Assembly (NCBI GenBank): GCA_003993805.1
Contig: RSEF01000005.1
Location: forward strand, 14,371,337-14,435,336
Source: Himantopus leucocephalus
Taxonomy: Eukaryota; Chordata; Aves; Charadriiformes; Recurvirostridae
DNA: 64,000 nucleotides
Reading direction: 5' to 3'
Within the stretch, counting starts at the first letter, position 1; the number at the start of each line of letters is the position of its first letter. The notes beneath the pieces are model-generated. The model had not been told where the DNA came from and did not search any database. It saw only the letters and a program-made list of their open reading frames with translations. Positions 1-13,800 of this stretch are shown in pieces. Position numbers and translations under genes: made by a program.

Positions 1-20
1 GGGGGGGGGGGGGGGGGGGG
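1..20. other. Run of 20 G at the window edge (probable sequencing artefact)
   Basis: The first 20 bases are all G, directly followed by ordinary AT-rich intron sequence. Homopolymer G at a contig end is typical of no-signal cycles in two-colour sequencing, and suggests base 1 is a true contig or scaffold end. Confidence 0.6.
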
Positions 21-1720
21 AAGAACTTTCTAACCTAAATCTCTAAAGCTAACGTCAAGATGAAAAAAGATTTACAATACTCACTAATATTGAAATACTG
101 TATTTTAACAATTTAAAACGATTATGAAAAAGTCTTCCGACAGACAGTGTAGTTTTTTATTGAGGAAATTTTGTTTTGTCACCATAACTAAAAAGCGACC
201 AATTCTGCTAGATATCAGCATTGCATCAGAATTAATCTATGTATTATTCTTGCTGCTGCACTGTAGTGTTTTGGATAAATTGTATTTAAGACCTCTGCAA
301 GTCTGCAACATACTTGTAAATATTCTTTACTTCCCACTCATCAGGGAGCGTGATTTTCTCCTTTCTGCCTTTGCCAAAAGCATGAGTGACAGACTTTCCA
401 CACTCTCAATCCAGACATGGGATTTCATATGCTGGCTTTCTGCCTATTAGCATATGGCTAAAGAGACTTGAAACTGGTTGGATAAAAGGAGTTTTTTCAG
501 CTTGGAAAGAAATTGTGGTGTTATATTGAGGTCAGGTGTAGATCTGGTAGATAAAAGAAGTATAAAGTTTATGTAAATAGACTATTCTTATTAAAACATG
601 TAGCTTGAGATTCTAGAACCTAGCAATGGAAACAGTTGTAAAATAGGACTCTAGTACTTTAAGTAGTATATAAGTACTTAAAAAATTAAACCTGTGTTTA
701 AACTCTTCATCTATAAGATGACAGAATGCTTACTGGTCTGTAAAATTACATATACAGTTAGTTGGAAAGATATTAACGTTTAGAAATGTAAACATGGAGA
801 ATGCTGTGGTGAAAGCATTTTTAAAGGTCATCAACAGTTTTAGTGTCTTGGAGTGGAATGATCCCTTAAAGCATCTTCAAAGTCAAGCCAGCCAAATCCC
901 TCAAAGAATAAATTAGCATGGTACCTATTAAAAGGGGTTCAGCCATGGTGAACAAAAGCGGTGCTACCACACCGCTGGCAAGTGCCAAGCAGACCAGTAT
1001 TCCCACTGCTGAGAGCAACTGAAAACAGGTAAGCAAAATTAAAGAGCCTTTTGCTCAGTTCTCAACTCCTCCACTTCTTGTTAGCAGCACATGTTATCTT
1101 AGGTATAAACAGCTGGTGAGTATCTAGCAGTTCGACAGCATCCGAATAACGACCATAAAAAGACAAGAAGCACAACCTAAATATTTCTTAGGGGTCTTCC
1201 CGTACCACAAAATATGTAAGATGTTATGCAGGTTAAGATTCCCTGTTCAGTAACCCTTAGCGTAAGTCCCTGGCCAAAAGAATAAACAAGCCTTTGAATT
1301 CTACAGAACATCATTACAGAGTTTAGCAGGTTATTCCATCAGTGCTGGCTGTCTGACTTGCATAACCTGGTAAGAAGCTACCCATGAGCTAACATGTCAC
1401 TTGAAATGACCAGTCAACACAGAAGACATAGGCACAGAATGAGTCACTGGTTTCTTCCACTGAGTGAACCCCGTACTACTACAATTGGCCTGTTAGCTTT
1501 CAAGATTGTACATAGGCAGTCTAATCTCTGACTGCTTATTTTACTTGTTATATGTTTTTATATGTTGGTGAACTGGGCAAAGCTATAGTGACTTCAATAA
1601 TGAAAAGTGACATTTGTACAGCAGTAGACTGTGCAGAAGATTTCTACACAACTCTCCATGAACAACTCCATTTAAGGGTTAAGACAGCTAAATTACTGTA
1701 AGTACACTGGAATGATTTAC
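21..1720. other. PTPN5 intron after coding exon 9 (incomplete)
   Basis: AT-rich sequence with many stops in all frames. A 108-codon open stretch at 124-450 (+) has no recognisable motif. No repeat or RNA gene seen. Confidence 0.7.
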
Positions 1721-1831
1721 CTTTAGGGTGATGAGCCTTAAACGGTAATCGTCTGCTTGTATGACTTGGTTAACTGTGATTTCTATTCCTTCATAGGTGA
1801 CCTGTTCCTCTGGCCAATATTCTGTGCATTT
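1721..1831 (-). CDS. PTPN5: PTPN5 coding exon 9 (CTEYWP motif), last exon in window
   Basis: Acceptor TTGCACAG|AAATGC and donor CTAAAG|GTAAAT; 111 bases, phase 0, 37 codons (380-416). It reads [20 protein letters not shown] then [17 protein letters not shown]. The next mammalian exon (motifs HYWFTSWPDQ and HCSAGIGRTG) was looked for on the minus strand in 1-1720 and is not there. Confidence 0.96.
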
Positions 1832-4800
1832 CTGTGCAATATAAAATAAATCTAGTTAAGCAGATATCAAGGGAGGTTCATTTTTACTACTCTGAAACTG
1901 GATATAGCACATGCATAGGTGAATATGAATGAACGTTTCTATAATAAGTACAAGTTTCACTTTCCAAACAGGGACCACATTTCAGTTGATTTTTGCTGCA
2001 TTCATAATAGCCTGATTGCGTGATTAAAAAATGCACAAATCAAGTAATGACTAACCAATGCTTTTAAATACACACATCCTTATTTATCTTTATGCAACTG
2101 ATGTGTATTTTGAAGGTTCATTAGAAAGGCCAGTGGCAATGTGCCTGTGTTTTTAGATTAATCCTTTTCTTAAGATAGTAATGGTTAGTATAATATAACT
2201 AGTGTTAGCTACCAATATTTCTGTGGTGTGTACACTGATATGGAAACACAAAATACATCTTTTCTATTTTTTATATTCAGAGAGCACTGGCCCCTTATAA
2301 GATGATCATTTGCATAGGTTTTTGTACAAAAGAACACGACTGCGGATGTTTTGGGAATTAGATTATGTACCAAAATCCACTTTAAATGGACACTGAGAAT
2401 CTTTCAAAGCTAAGGAACTAAAAAAGAAGCAATAGCTGTGAGAGCTATTAGACTACTACATTTGATTTTGCCAAAAAAAACCCAGTCACAGATGCAACCG
2501 GCACAACCTGACAATTAGAGAAGGAGAAACTATAGTCCATTTGCAAATCTACCTTGTGGTACTGATACACTAGACATGAGTAGGTGAGAATTTGTAAGCA
2601 CTCCTACCCTGGAAGGAGGACTGAAAACGACTGTGGCTTTTGGTATGCTGTTTCTCTTTAAACTAATCAATACCCAAAGGAAGAGACAAGCACTTCAACA
2701 TGGTGCATGAACTAGTTCATGGACAAGGAATGACATGAACAAGGCAGCGTCTGAGAAAAAGGTGCCCACGTGATAACGGAAGAAGCAATCTCATTATCAC
2801 AGGAGGATAAGAATCTGCTATTGGACAAACCTAGTTTAAGATGATACTTGTAAACGTCCTCTTTGACATAGCTGTACACAATCTTGAAGGAAGCAAGTTA
2901 AATAATTTTGTTCTTCCCCCACCAAAAATAATTTCACTTCAGGAGAAAGTCTAACAACAGAAAAGTATCTTGCAAAGTTACTGAGTCAAAATTTTTGTGT
3001 GGGAGACCCAGTGTTGTTCCATCTGCATAGTGCATCAGTTAATAACCCACTGGGAATGTGGCCCACTGTGTCTCTGTAAAATTATTTACGCAGATTGCAT
3101 TTTTTTTCTTCCTCTCCTCTTAAACTGCAGAATCCATTGTAAAAACCGTTGACAGCGCTAGCAGCTATCAATAGCACAGACGTTGCTCTGCTTAAAAGGA
3201 GTGGAGTAAGACTGCCCACTCATTTCTGTGGGCTGTCTGTCAGTTCAGATTAGATGTGACAGAGGGCTGAGTTACAGAGCTTTTAATACTCACATTAGCA
3301 AAGTCATTGCACTGAGGAGGAACACAAAGCCTCTGTAACTAGCATCATTGCTGAACAAAGGTTTTGGCTTTGAATCTACGTACTTCTGAGTCCTGTTATT
3401 CATATATTAATATATGTGTTACGGAAGAAAGGCAATGAATATGGTAGACATTTACATGAAAGGACTTACCCTATATTTATGGCTGAGATTCCTGACACCG
3501 TTTCATTTTTGACACAAAAGGTATCAGAAAAGACTCAGCAGCTCTGTTATGATATATAGGCTGTAGCGAGCTCTAGCTACATTGTGCATGAGCACTGCAG
3601 TGCACTGCTTCCCAAGACTGATATGATGGGTGAAATAGTTGGTCAGTGTGGATACGAGGAAATTCACATGTAAAGGTTATTTTACATTCCTGTTATACTA
3701 TCTTGCTATGAAAACTATAGTGGAAGAACTTATCACCAGATACATCATTCAGGACCAGTATTTCCTCTGCATCATCATCTTTAAACCTCAGAGTCCTTAA
3801 ATGATTCTGGTACACCATGTCATGACATTTCAGTATCTTATTTGCCATAAACTGGCAACTCTAATCAATGAGCAAGTTATTACTTCAGTGCTTCCTCTCA
3901 GATAGAGGCAGATGTGAGTTTAAAATGTTAGTGCAAACAAAACATTTAGATCGGCAACATACTTTACTTTGCATCACCAATGCCTTGACAGTATGTGTCC
4001 AATCAGCCAGCTGTAGTAACTTGACCATTTTTAAATTGCAAAGCATGATAATTCTGTGTCTGTCTTGTTCATGTCTTTTTTTCAGTAAAACCCAAGGTTA
4101 AATTTAGTTACTTCACAGCTGGGGAAAGCTAAAGGTTTGTGCACATGCATAATTATGGGCACTAAGCTTCCAGCTGTCAGTTAAGCCATTATAACTCTGT
4201 GTGTATGACGGAGGTACACCCATATTCTTGGGCTTCTAAATGTCTATAAAGCCTCTTCTCCAAAGGAGACTCTCTCACCTAAATTACTAATGGGTTCTCG
4301 GGGACAAACTTGACAAAAGCTGCTGCTGCAGCTTAAGAAACACCATTTGGATCTCTCCACTACACCTTGCTGTCAGCAGTGAGGGGGGATGCAGGCCAAC
4401 ACATGCCCAGACCACTTTCTCACATCTCGCACTGCCAGTAAACGCAGACATAAGCGCAGCTACCTGTCTGCGAACTAAAGCCCAGGCACATGGTTCTTGC
4501 AAGTCTGCTATGGGGCAAATATTTTAGGAGCTAAGTAATGAACAGCTGGAGGACAGCAGTATTTTAAACTGCAAACAGAAATCACATTAGGTGGATTAGC
4601 AGAAACACCTTGACAGTTTAATTTCTGGAAGTAGGTGGTGAATAGAAAATTTTAGCATCTTAATTTCAATATTTCAAAAGCATTCAGGAAAAGATCCTCC
4701 ATATCCAAGTCAGTTCTAGTTGTTGATTATTGTAACTGGCATCTGTCATTAGTGAGGGACAGCCTCAATGAAATATGGATATAGACATTGAATCATAATA

Positions 4801-7800
4801 AATGCAAGATAAAGCAGCACCAACTCTGTTGATTAAAGATGTTCAATCTTACTAGTTATGGGGTACTATTGTTTCTTGATTCCTTTAGAGAGAACTTGAA
4901 AGACTGTCTGCAAATAGAGCTGGGTTTGGAGAGGCTTCAGGTCTGCTGGGAGAGGAAAAATGGCAAAACCAGCAGCAGGCTAAGTCAGATAGCAAAACAA
5001 GACTTACAGTAAACTGAACTGAAAGAGAAGCCCACATCTTCTCTGAGCCTGAAGAATTTAATGCTGGCTCTGATTGCTCAGGCCACTGAACCAACTTCTG
5101 TTCGCTGGCTTAACATCTATGCTGAAAATATCTGCTAGAGTACAGATAAAAATACAGACTATATTTAACACCATTACCTCATTCATCTCTTCTATATTGG
5201 TAATCATGACAATGATGGGAGAACGCTCCTGCCACACCATTCTCCAGAAATCACTGACAGTATTAACTATCGGTCCCTGAGTAGCAATATATACCTTTTC
5301 CTCTCCTCCATAGCCCTGCCAACAAAACAACAAGAGATCAATTTTAACAGGGATGACCACCGCAACCTTGAAGGTTCAGTCTTTAAAACAGAGAGCTACC
5401 ACTGGTTGGAATGGAGATTCCGTGGCATCAGTTCTTCCCCTCTCTATCTCTCTCCTGCACATGTGTACATGGAGCAAAGGCACAATATGGACTCATGTAA
5501 TTCCAGCAATGAGTGTCCAACAGCCTTGAGGTGACCCTGGCTAGGTCAAGAGCCTTATTGAGGCTTATTATCCAGTGCCTTGGTCAGGCCAGCTGACAAA
5601 CAATTTGCATCAAGAAGTGCAGAAGTGTGGTTTTGTCTGGTCTGAACCTGTACAGTTGCACTTTGAGATTTGGTTTTCAGTTAATATAAGCAGGAGAGAA
5701 GAGCAATCAGTTCAGCTAGAATGCCTTTAAAAGCCAGTGGATGTTGCAATTCTGTTTACATTAGCAGTGGCTGACAGAGGCTACAAAGACACATTGGACT
5801 ACTGAGCTCTTACCCTGATGTAGTTAGCATTGATGTAAGAGCTAAGGGGGTCGTCCTGATCAGCTGAGGTAAGGCACACTCTGCTGTGAGGATCTGAAAG
5901 GTGTAAAGAGGTAAGTAATAGCTTATCAGTTGCTCAGAGGAGAGAAAGAGACACAAGATTATTTTGTACAGCGAGACATTTACATGCATTCACGGCCATC
6001 ACAACAGATGTGAGTGGCCTTGGAGAGCTCCCATGTTAAAACGTTACCATAAAAAAGGGAAAGGGTGGTTGGGGTAATTTGGCTGCTTCTGATAGTTTTA
6101 CACACTCTCTGAAGCCTGGTTAATTGTTTCTGTTGCAGAGTCAGTGTCCCAGAGTGACTCTGTAAAAGCAGTTTTCTGCTCCAGGAAATTATTTCTCAAT
6201 TTGTTAGGTCAACAGACTCTTTCTGGCTTGTAAGACAGTAGAATATTGTTTGTGAAACGACAGCAAACAGCTTTTCTCCCAAACCATAAACACACATTGC
6301 ACACAGACAAGCCAGATGACAACAACTCTTTCCCTGTTTTGTCTTGCAATGAACTAAACTCCAAGATGGGCTATTAACAAATACATTGGTTAAAGAAAAA
6401 TTAAAGAATATTAACAGTCTCTTGTACTTTGCATATGAGTCTTCAGTACTTAAGTCTCCCTCATTGGAGCTGTTTATGAAGCATTAGTCTTGTTTTAATA
6501 AGAAGACAAATGAAAACATTATTCCACCTGAAAAGTTCAGTCCAGTTCCCACTGAAGTCAATGGGAGCTGTTCCACTGGTTTTAATGTGAGCTGACACAG
6601 GCCCACATTCATCCACTTTCACCAGTACTACACAGTTTGTTATCGTTGACAAGAAACATCCTCCTAACTGAGGCCTCAGCAAACAGCAACACCATATATC
6701 ACCAGGAGAATATTAAAAACCAAGCACAGATGACTTCTTCATAAAAGAATCCAGCCTGCTTAGAAAGCAGAACAAAATAAAAAAATATGCAAAAATAGTG
6801 TGATAGTGGGTAATGCACAAAGGACTAAGCACACTAATTTCTACAGTACTACAAACAAACTCAGCATGAAACGCTGTCCTCAGAACAGATTCATGTTATC
6901 TAGCATGTTATCTATCGTGTGATAATATAATCACAATCCACAAAGCAAAGATATCAACAAAGATACTGTTTTATAGCACAGAAGTACTGAAACCAGTGAG
7001 TTCTCTCCTGCTCAACTTTGCTCACGTCTCTAGTGCTGGGTAGATGGTGGTACAAGAGATAAACTCTGCTTTTTAATCAGTAATTCTGATAGCCTTCAAC
7101 ATGTCATATCCTTAAAAAGGTGACATTGGTCGCCACATGTTTATTCAAATGTCACTGGACTGGGTAGTTTGACTGCTTGCATGAAGAAGTCCCTTTGCCT
7201 GGGTTTTATGCAGTCATCCATGGAGTCTGTTGAAGTCTGAGTAACGATTAATTTTTCCCTATTAATAATAACAATAATACTATGTTGTCCATCTCATGGT
7301 GGGTCTTTAGGGAGAAATAAAACAGATCTGAAGAACTCTATCAACAGGTGCCACAGACTTTTAAGCACAGATTTCTTTTAGTATTCTTCAACTGCAGTAG
7401 AATTTGAGTTACTTTACACTTTTTTTTTATTGCTGTATCCACAAATATTAAAACATTATTCAGAATATGTTTTTACTTTGAATTATAATACTTGGCTTAT
7501 GATTTTTCTGTTAATATTGTATACGTTTGTTAAGGTAGTATGTTAGCAAACAGTTTCAACTTTATTTCATATAACAAAGGCTTATTAATGCATTGTTAAT
7601 ACGAGAATGCGCACTGTTTTGCAGAAAGCGTAACCAAAGCTGAATCACATCTCTTAGAAATACATAAACAGGAATACCCCCTCCTTTCAAACAAACAAAC
7701 AAACATACATAACAAGACTTTAATATAAGATTTTGCAGTACGGGTTTGAAATTTTCAATAGAGAGACACTTAAGCAAAATCAAATCCTACTCTTAATGAA

Positions 7801-10800
7801 AATATTTCTCCCAGAACAAAACCAGCACGCAGGTCAGGTTCAAGATGACACCAGGCCTTTAAAAAAGCAGTAATAGTCTGTATCTCTAAGAAACCAAATG
7901 ATATGTCAGTTATTTTTTCCACAGTCTCTTTTATGACCATTTTGTGTTGATGCTATGGCTGACATTTTAGAGGAACTTACTAAACTTAACTGAAATGTTT
8001 TGTAAAACTTAAAATGGTATAAAAACAATAGAGCTATGTAGAAATTTAACAAGTCTGTCCAGACATTACTCTTGAGAAAAGGATTCTATGAGACTGATAT
8101 ACAACGTGTTCCAATAGTTTTTGCCATCTCTGGAATTCTGTAACAAAAACATCCTTTTCTGTATATTTAAAAAGTGCCTCCAAACATCTTAGAGAAAAGT
8201 TATAATTTTTCAGGAAATGCCATAGGACACATCCCCAGAAGAGGACTGTCTGCAAACAAACAAATTCATAGTTATGAAATATCCAAATCAACCTCCTTAG
8301 CTTCGTATTTTCCCCAAAACACCCTTCTGTCATCAAAAAGCCACCTTCTAAGCCTTTTTACTACCAACAGCAAAATTGGAGAATCTGCAAAAAGAATTTA
8401 CTACAAAAGAAATATAAATGAGATGAACTACACACTATTATCCTGTCTCTCGCTACAATCAACTCTAGGGTTGCAAGTAACTGATCATTACGTTAAGTGA
8501 CTGCTTATCTTTTAATGATAACTGCCTAGATTGCTTCTGGCAATGCATCTGGTAAGGGAATTTTAGTTACTTTTTAAATTCAGATTTTGGGTTTGACTCT
8601 AGTTTGGTAATTAAGCATTTGCTGTTCCCTACGATAATCAGTTATCTAAGTCTGCTCTACTGCAGCTTGTTCAGCAGTTCCTGCCATTACTGCTTTCTGC
8701 AGCTAGATCTCGGAGGAATGCCAGGTAGATACTCAAGGCAGCATTGGCTACACTTGGTCAGCTCAGAAACAGGAAAGTCAGTGGATGGTCAAAGCCTGAA
8801 AAGCACTGGACTCTCCCTCATCTTGCCTCCAGTTCCCTCTCCTACTCTGTGCATGGATAGTTTACTGGGATCCTCAGCTTTGAAGCATAAAGGGGATGTT
8901 TAGCTCTCCTTGCTAGTCTCTTTACTGCCAGCACCAAGCCCTTCAAAATGGAGGCAGCTGGATAAAAGTGAACAGTCAGCCCTCTTCTTTCCTCAGCATA
9001 TCAACCCATCCTTTGGTCACAGCCAGGACAAAGTTGCACAGAGGTTATGAGTTCTGGAATTCATTCAGAAAAAATATCCAGATCACAATAAGCATGGAAT
9101 AAGCTTGTTAATCCTTGCAGGCATAGAATCATTTAGGTTGGAAAAGACCCTTAAGATCATTGAGTCCAACTGCAAACCTAACAGTGCCAAGTCCACCATT
9201 AAACCATTTCCCTCAGCACTACATCTACACACTTTTAAATACCTCTAGGGACGGTGATTCAACCACTTCCCTGGGCAGCCTGTTCCAATGTTTGATAACC
9301 CTTTCAGTGAAGAATTTTTTCCCAATATTTTCCAATCTAAACCTCCCCTACCACAACATGAGGCTGTTTCCTCTTGTCCTATCACTCATTACTTGGGAGA
9401 AGAGACTGACTCCCACCTCACTACAACCTCCTTTCAGGTAGTTGTAGAGAGTGATAAGGTCTCCCCTCAGCCTCCTTTTCTCCAGGCTAAACAACCCCAG
9501 TTCCCTCAGCTGCTCCTCATAACACTGGTGCTCTAGATCCTTCACCAGCTTTGTTGCCTTTCTCTGAACACGCTCCAGCACTTCAATGTCTTTATTGTAG
9601 TGAGGGGCCCAAAACTGAACACAATACTTGAGGTGCGGCCTCACCAGTGCTAAGTACAGGGGGACGATCACTTCCCTAGTCCTGCTAGCCACACTATTTC
9701 TGATACAAGCCAGGATGGTATTGGCCTTCTTGGCCACCTGGGCAAACAGCTAGCTCATATTCAGCCAGCTGTTGACCAACATGCATGGGTCCTTTTCCAC
9801 TGGGCAGCTTTCTAGCCACTCTTCCCCAAGTCTGTAGTGCTGCATGGGGTTGTTGTGACCCAAGTGCAGGACCCGGCACTTGGCCTTGTTGAATCTCATG
9901 CAATTATCCTCGGCCCACTGATCCAGCTTGTCCAGATCCCTCTATAGAGCTTTTCTACCCTCAAGCAGATCAACACTGCGACCAAACTTCGTGTTGTCTG
10001 TATGGTAGTTATCATATCTGAAGAGGTCAAAGTGACAAAAATGACTGCTCCAGATATTGATATGGCTGAGATGAAGTTTGCAGCAAATAATTAACCCCAA
10101 AATTAAGAGCGATCACTCTTAAAAATATATGGTAGTGGGCCAATGGGCACCTGCTTACAACTCTGGAACAGGGTGTTCAAAATGGCAGCATCTATTGGGT
10201 TTGCAGAGCAAGGTTTTCGTAGTGGGGGAGCTACAGAGGTGGCTTCTGTGAGAAGCTGCTAGAAGCTTCCCCTATGTCCGATAGGGCCAATGCCAGCTAG
10301 CTCCAAGACGGACCCATGGCTGGCCAAGGCTGAGCCAATCAGAAATAGTGACAGCACCTCTGTAATAACATATTTAAGAAGCGGGGGAAAAAACCCAATT
10401 GCGCAACTGCAACCAGGACAGAGGATTGAGAGAAAAAACTGTCTAGAGACCAAGGTCAGTGAAGAAGGAGGGGGAGGAGGTGCTCCAGGTGCCGGAGCAG
10501 AGATTCCCCTGCAGCCTGTGACGAAGACTATGGTGAGGCAGGCTGTGCCCCTGCAGACATGGAGGTTAACGGTGGAGCAGATATCCACCTACAGCCCATG
10601 GAGGACCCCATGCTGGATGCACCTGAAGGACACTGTGACCACGCAGGAAGTCCATGCTGAAGCAGGCTCCTGGCAGGACCTGTGGACCCGTGCAGAGAAG
10701 AGCCCATGCTGGAGCAGGTTTGCTGGCAGGACTTGTGACCCTGTGGGAAACCTGCGCTGGAGCACTCTGTTCCTGAAGGACTGCACCCCATGGAAGGGAC

Positions 10801-13800
10801 CGGCACTGGAGCAGTTAATGAAGAACTGCAGGCCTGGGGGAAGGACTGACTTTGGAGAAGTTCGTGGAGAACTGCCTCCTGTGGGAGGGCCCCCATGCTG
10901 GAGCAGGGGAAGAGTGTGAGGAGTCCTCTCCCTGAGGAGGAAGGAGCAGCAGAAACAAGCAGATGAACTGACCACAACCCCCATTCCCCATCCCCGGGCG
11001 CCGCTTGCAGGGAGGAGGTAGAGAATTCGGGAGTGTAGTTGAGCCTGGGAAGAAGGAAGGGGCTGGGGGAAGGTGTTTTAAAGATTTGTTTTGTATTTCT
11101 CATTACCCTTCTCTTACTTCTAATTGGCAATAAATTAAATTAATTTCCCCAAGCCAAGTCTGTTTTGCCCGTGACAATAATTGCTGAATGATCAATCTCT
11201 CCCTGTCCTTACCTTGATCCATGAGCCTTTCATTATAATTTACCTCCCTTGTCCAGTTGATGAGGAGGAGTGATAGAGTGGCTTTGATGGGCACCTGGCG
11301 TCCAACCAGAGTCAACCCACCACACAGCAATTCTGATGTTTCAGTTAAAATATCCAATATGAGATATTTAAAATGGATCCAGTTCTCAAAGTACACATTA
11401 GATTAGCTAATTCAGAATATACAGATCACTTTAAAATCCAGCAGTTTGAGCATCTGAAATCACTACCCACTTCTGCAATCTTCCCTTTCCAGCAAAAAAA
11501 GTTAATACTTGAGTGATTCACCTCAGTCGTTAGGACAGAAACGTGAAACGTGGCTGAATGTTTTTACACTTCTGGTCTAAGGTGGAGTACAAAGTCATCA
11601 AAAGGGCTGCGTACATTGGATCACTGGCTGCAGCCACTGGGGTGGTAAGTCTAAATAAAAAAATCTCTTCTGGAATCATTCCCAATCCGGGTTCATTGAC
11701 TAAAATGATAGCTATAGCTGAGGACATTTTGGACTTCCCTGCACTTACATTTGCTAACCTGACACTGAACCTTTTGGGCTTTGCAAACAGAGCTACAGTG
11801 GCCAGCGGTGGCATTTTCCAACAATGGCTTAGAGCAAAAAAGGAGGCATGACATCTAACTGTATCGCTTTTCAAAGTAACTTTAAGCATGACACGGGAAA
11901 ATGACGACACTTGTGAAAACTTGTACCAAAATGTTTCTCAAAACTCCTACTCCCATCTACAAATAAAAATAGTGCAATAGAAAAGAAAGAGATGTTGCTT
12001 TTCTGTATCATCTTAATGCCATCAGGCCAGCTCCCAATATTCTCAGTTTGCATTTGAGGCATGATTCTCAGACATCAGTCAGGAAAATAAAGTTGCTCAA
12101 ATTTAGTCCTTCTAAAGTATTTAATCAAAGAAACCACTCAGTAACATCTGAATAAACATGCCAAGTTCTTGGGCAGAATTTTTAATCGGCACCAAAAGAT
12201 GCAATTCCAATGACTAAAAAACCCAAGTGCTGCTGATGTTCAGTGAACCTTAGGTTCTTCATGCTCTGTACCTCTTTTAAAATTTGATTTATGCTTTGAA
12301 GCCATGTTGCTGCTTCATAAATATGGCCTTCGGACAATACATAGTAGTGACAGCACACTTGATGCATTCTGGAAAGGAAAGTGCAAAGCCCTTCACGCAT
12401 GTGGAATAAACCATCCTGCTTCAGTGACTTAAAATCAGAAAACTTACTTGGGAGAATTGTTTTGTAGCGATTCTTACGCACTAAGCCTGGAATATCATAT
12501 TCCTTTGGATCCACAAAGTTCATTGGAATTTCCTGTTAAAAAAAACCAAAACAACAAAAAAACCACAAAACACAGTAGGTAGTATTATTAGATTCACAAG
12601 AGGAATAAAACACCCAAGCCCATTACGTCCTGCCTGTGAGGGAGGCAAAGTGATGAAGTCAACTGAGACATATGGTACAGTACTTCCAGCAATTTACCAC
12701 CAAAATATGATTGATGTTTCCTTTTACTGTCACTGTCTTTCTTTTCTGAAATCCTTAATATGAAAAAGCTTATAGTGACTAATTCATTGAGTAATACGTG
12801 CGACGGCATTATGTTAGCTCCCAATATTATTAGAACTGAATTGCAAGTGTAGGCACAGAACTAAGCAAAAGGTGGTACGTAAGATACTCTGCTGCAAAAG
12901 CGATGGACCTCAGACACCATCCTTTCTGACTCACACTCCTCCTTCTCTGAGGGTGGAAGGAAATAACTTGCTAGTGACTCTCACCAGCAACAAATTATGA
13001 CCTACATGATGACAGGCTGGTGTACTGATCTGCCTCTATGGAGCTGGGGAAGTGTCACTCTTTTTGCTCACCACACGTTAAAGCTCCATGAGCAAAAACA
13101 GCAAAGAATTGTTCAGGGGTTACCTGCTCTCTACACTACTGACCAAAAGAACACGCAAAGATGGAGGAGCTTCTTATTCTCCACTACTCATCTCCTGCAA
13201 GTAAGTGGCCAATGCCAGGTAGGAACAAACAGGAACCTTCCACCAACTGGAGTCAGTAAACATGTGATCAGATGGGATGTGTCAACCAGGCTCAGCAGAG
13301 AAAGGGGTCATGGGAGCTTGGGAGCAGAGCTGATCATCCCAGCTGCTGCACACTGAATTTGAGAGGCCAGTACTGGACATACTGGTAACAGGAGTCAGGG
13401 ATGACTAAGACAAGCCTCACTCTGGGAAGAAATTAAGACAAGCAGAGCTATGGACTATGTTAAATTCTGGAGCTTTAGAAGGCTGACTATCTGTATTCTG
13501 TCTCTTACTGATCATACTGTTGGGCTTAACCAGAGGCAATTAATGATAAAAACATTTTGTTGAAGTAGTTTCCTATCAATCTGAGGAACTGCATGGGAAC
13601 AAAACCTTCACATTTTCCTCAATTGGTATTTAGTCACCCAAAACTCTTCTTGACCCAAGCTCCATGGTCTGTCTTTGGTACTTAGTCATTTACTGCTCAA
13701 GCAAAGTCTTGGTGAAATCAACAGGACTTCTGCCTTAGTAAAAACTCTAAATCTTGTAAGAATTTCAGGACTTAGCCCTGCAAGTGACATCCCCTCTGAC

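Larger units (their letters stand above)
5894..12447 (-). other. PTPN5 intron between coding exons 6 and 7, repeat-rich
   Basis: 6.55 kb, the repeat-richest intron seen. It holds an old amniote-type fragment near 6.54 kb, a short (CAAA)n at 7688, a CR1 (9.12-10.0 kb), a solo LTR (10.19-11.32 kb) and an unexplained segment open on both strands (11.53-11.91 kb). 6.63-9.12 kb has nothing else recognisable. Confidence 0.85.

Noticed and set aside
21..1720. Next PTPN5 exon (WPD and catalytic loop)
   Set aside because: Looked for the HYWFTSWPDQ and HCSAGIGRTG coding text on the minus strand and did not find it.
5058..5177. Coding continuation after MNE of PTPN5 exon 8
   Set aside because: The donor GAG|GTAATG follows directly, and the expected KCTEYWP continuation is found in the exon at 1831.
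10290..10919. 209-codon open frame as a protein-coding gene
   Set aside because: Lies wholly inside the LTR and is produced by its GC-rich tandem array; no domain recognised.
12182..12447. Open frame continuing past PTPN5 exon 6
   Set aside because: A consensus GTAAGT donor at 12447 and loss of similarity to STEP after KTILP show it is intron.
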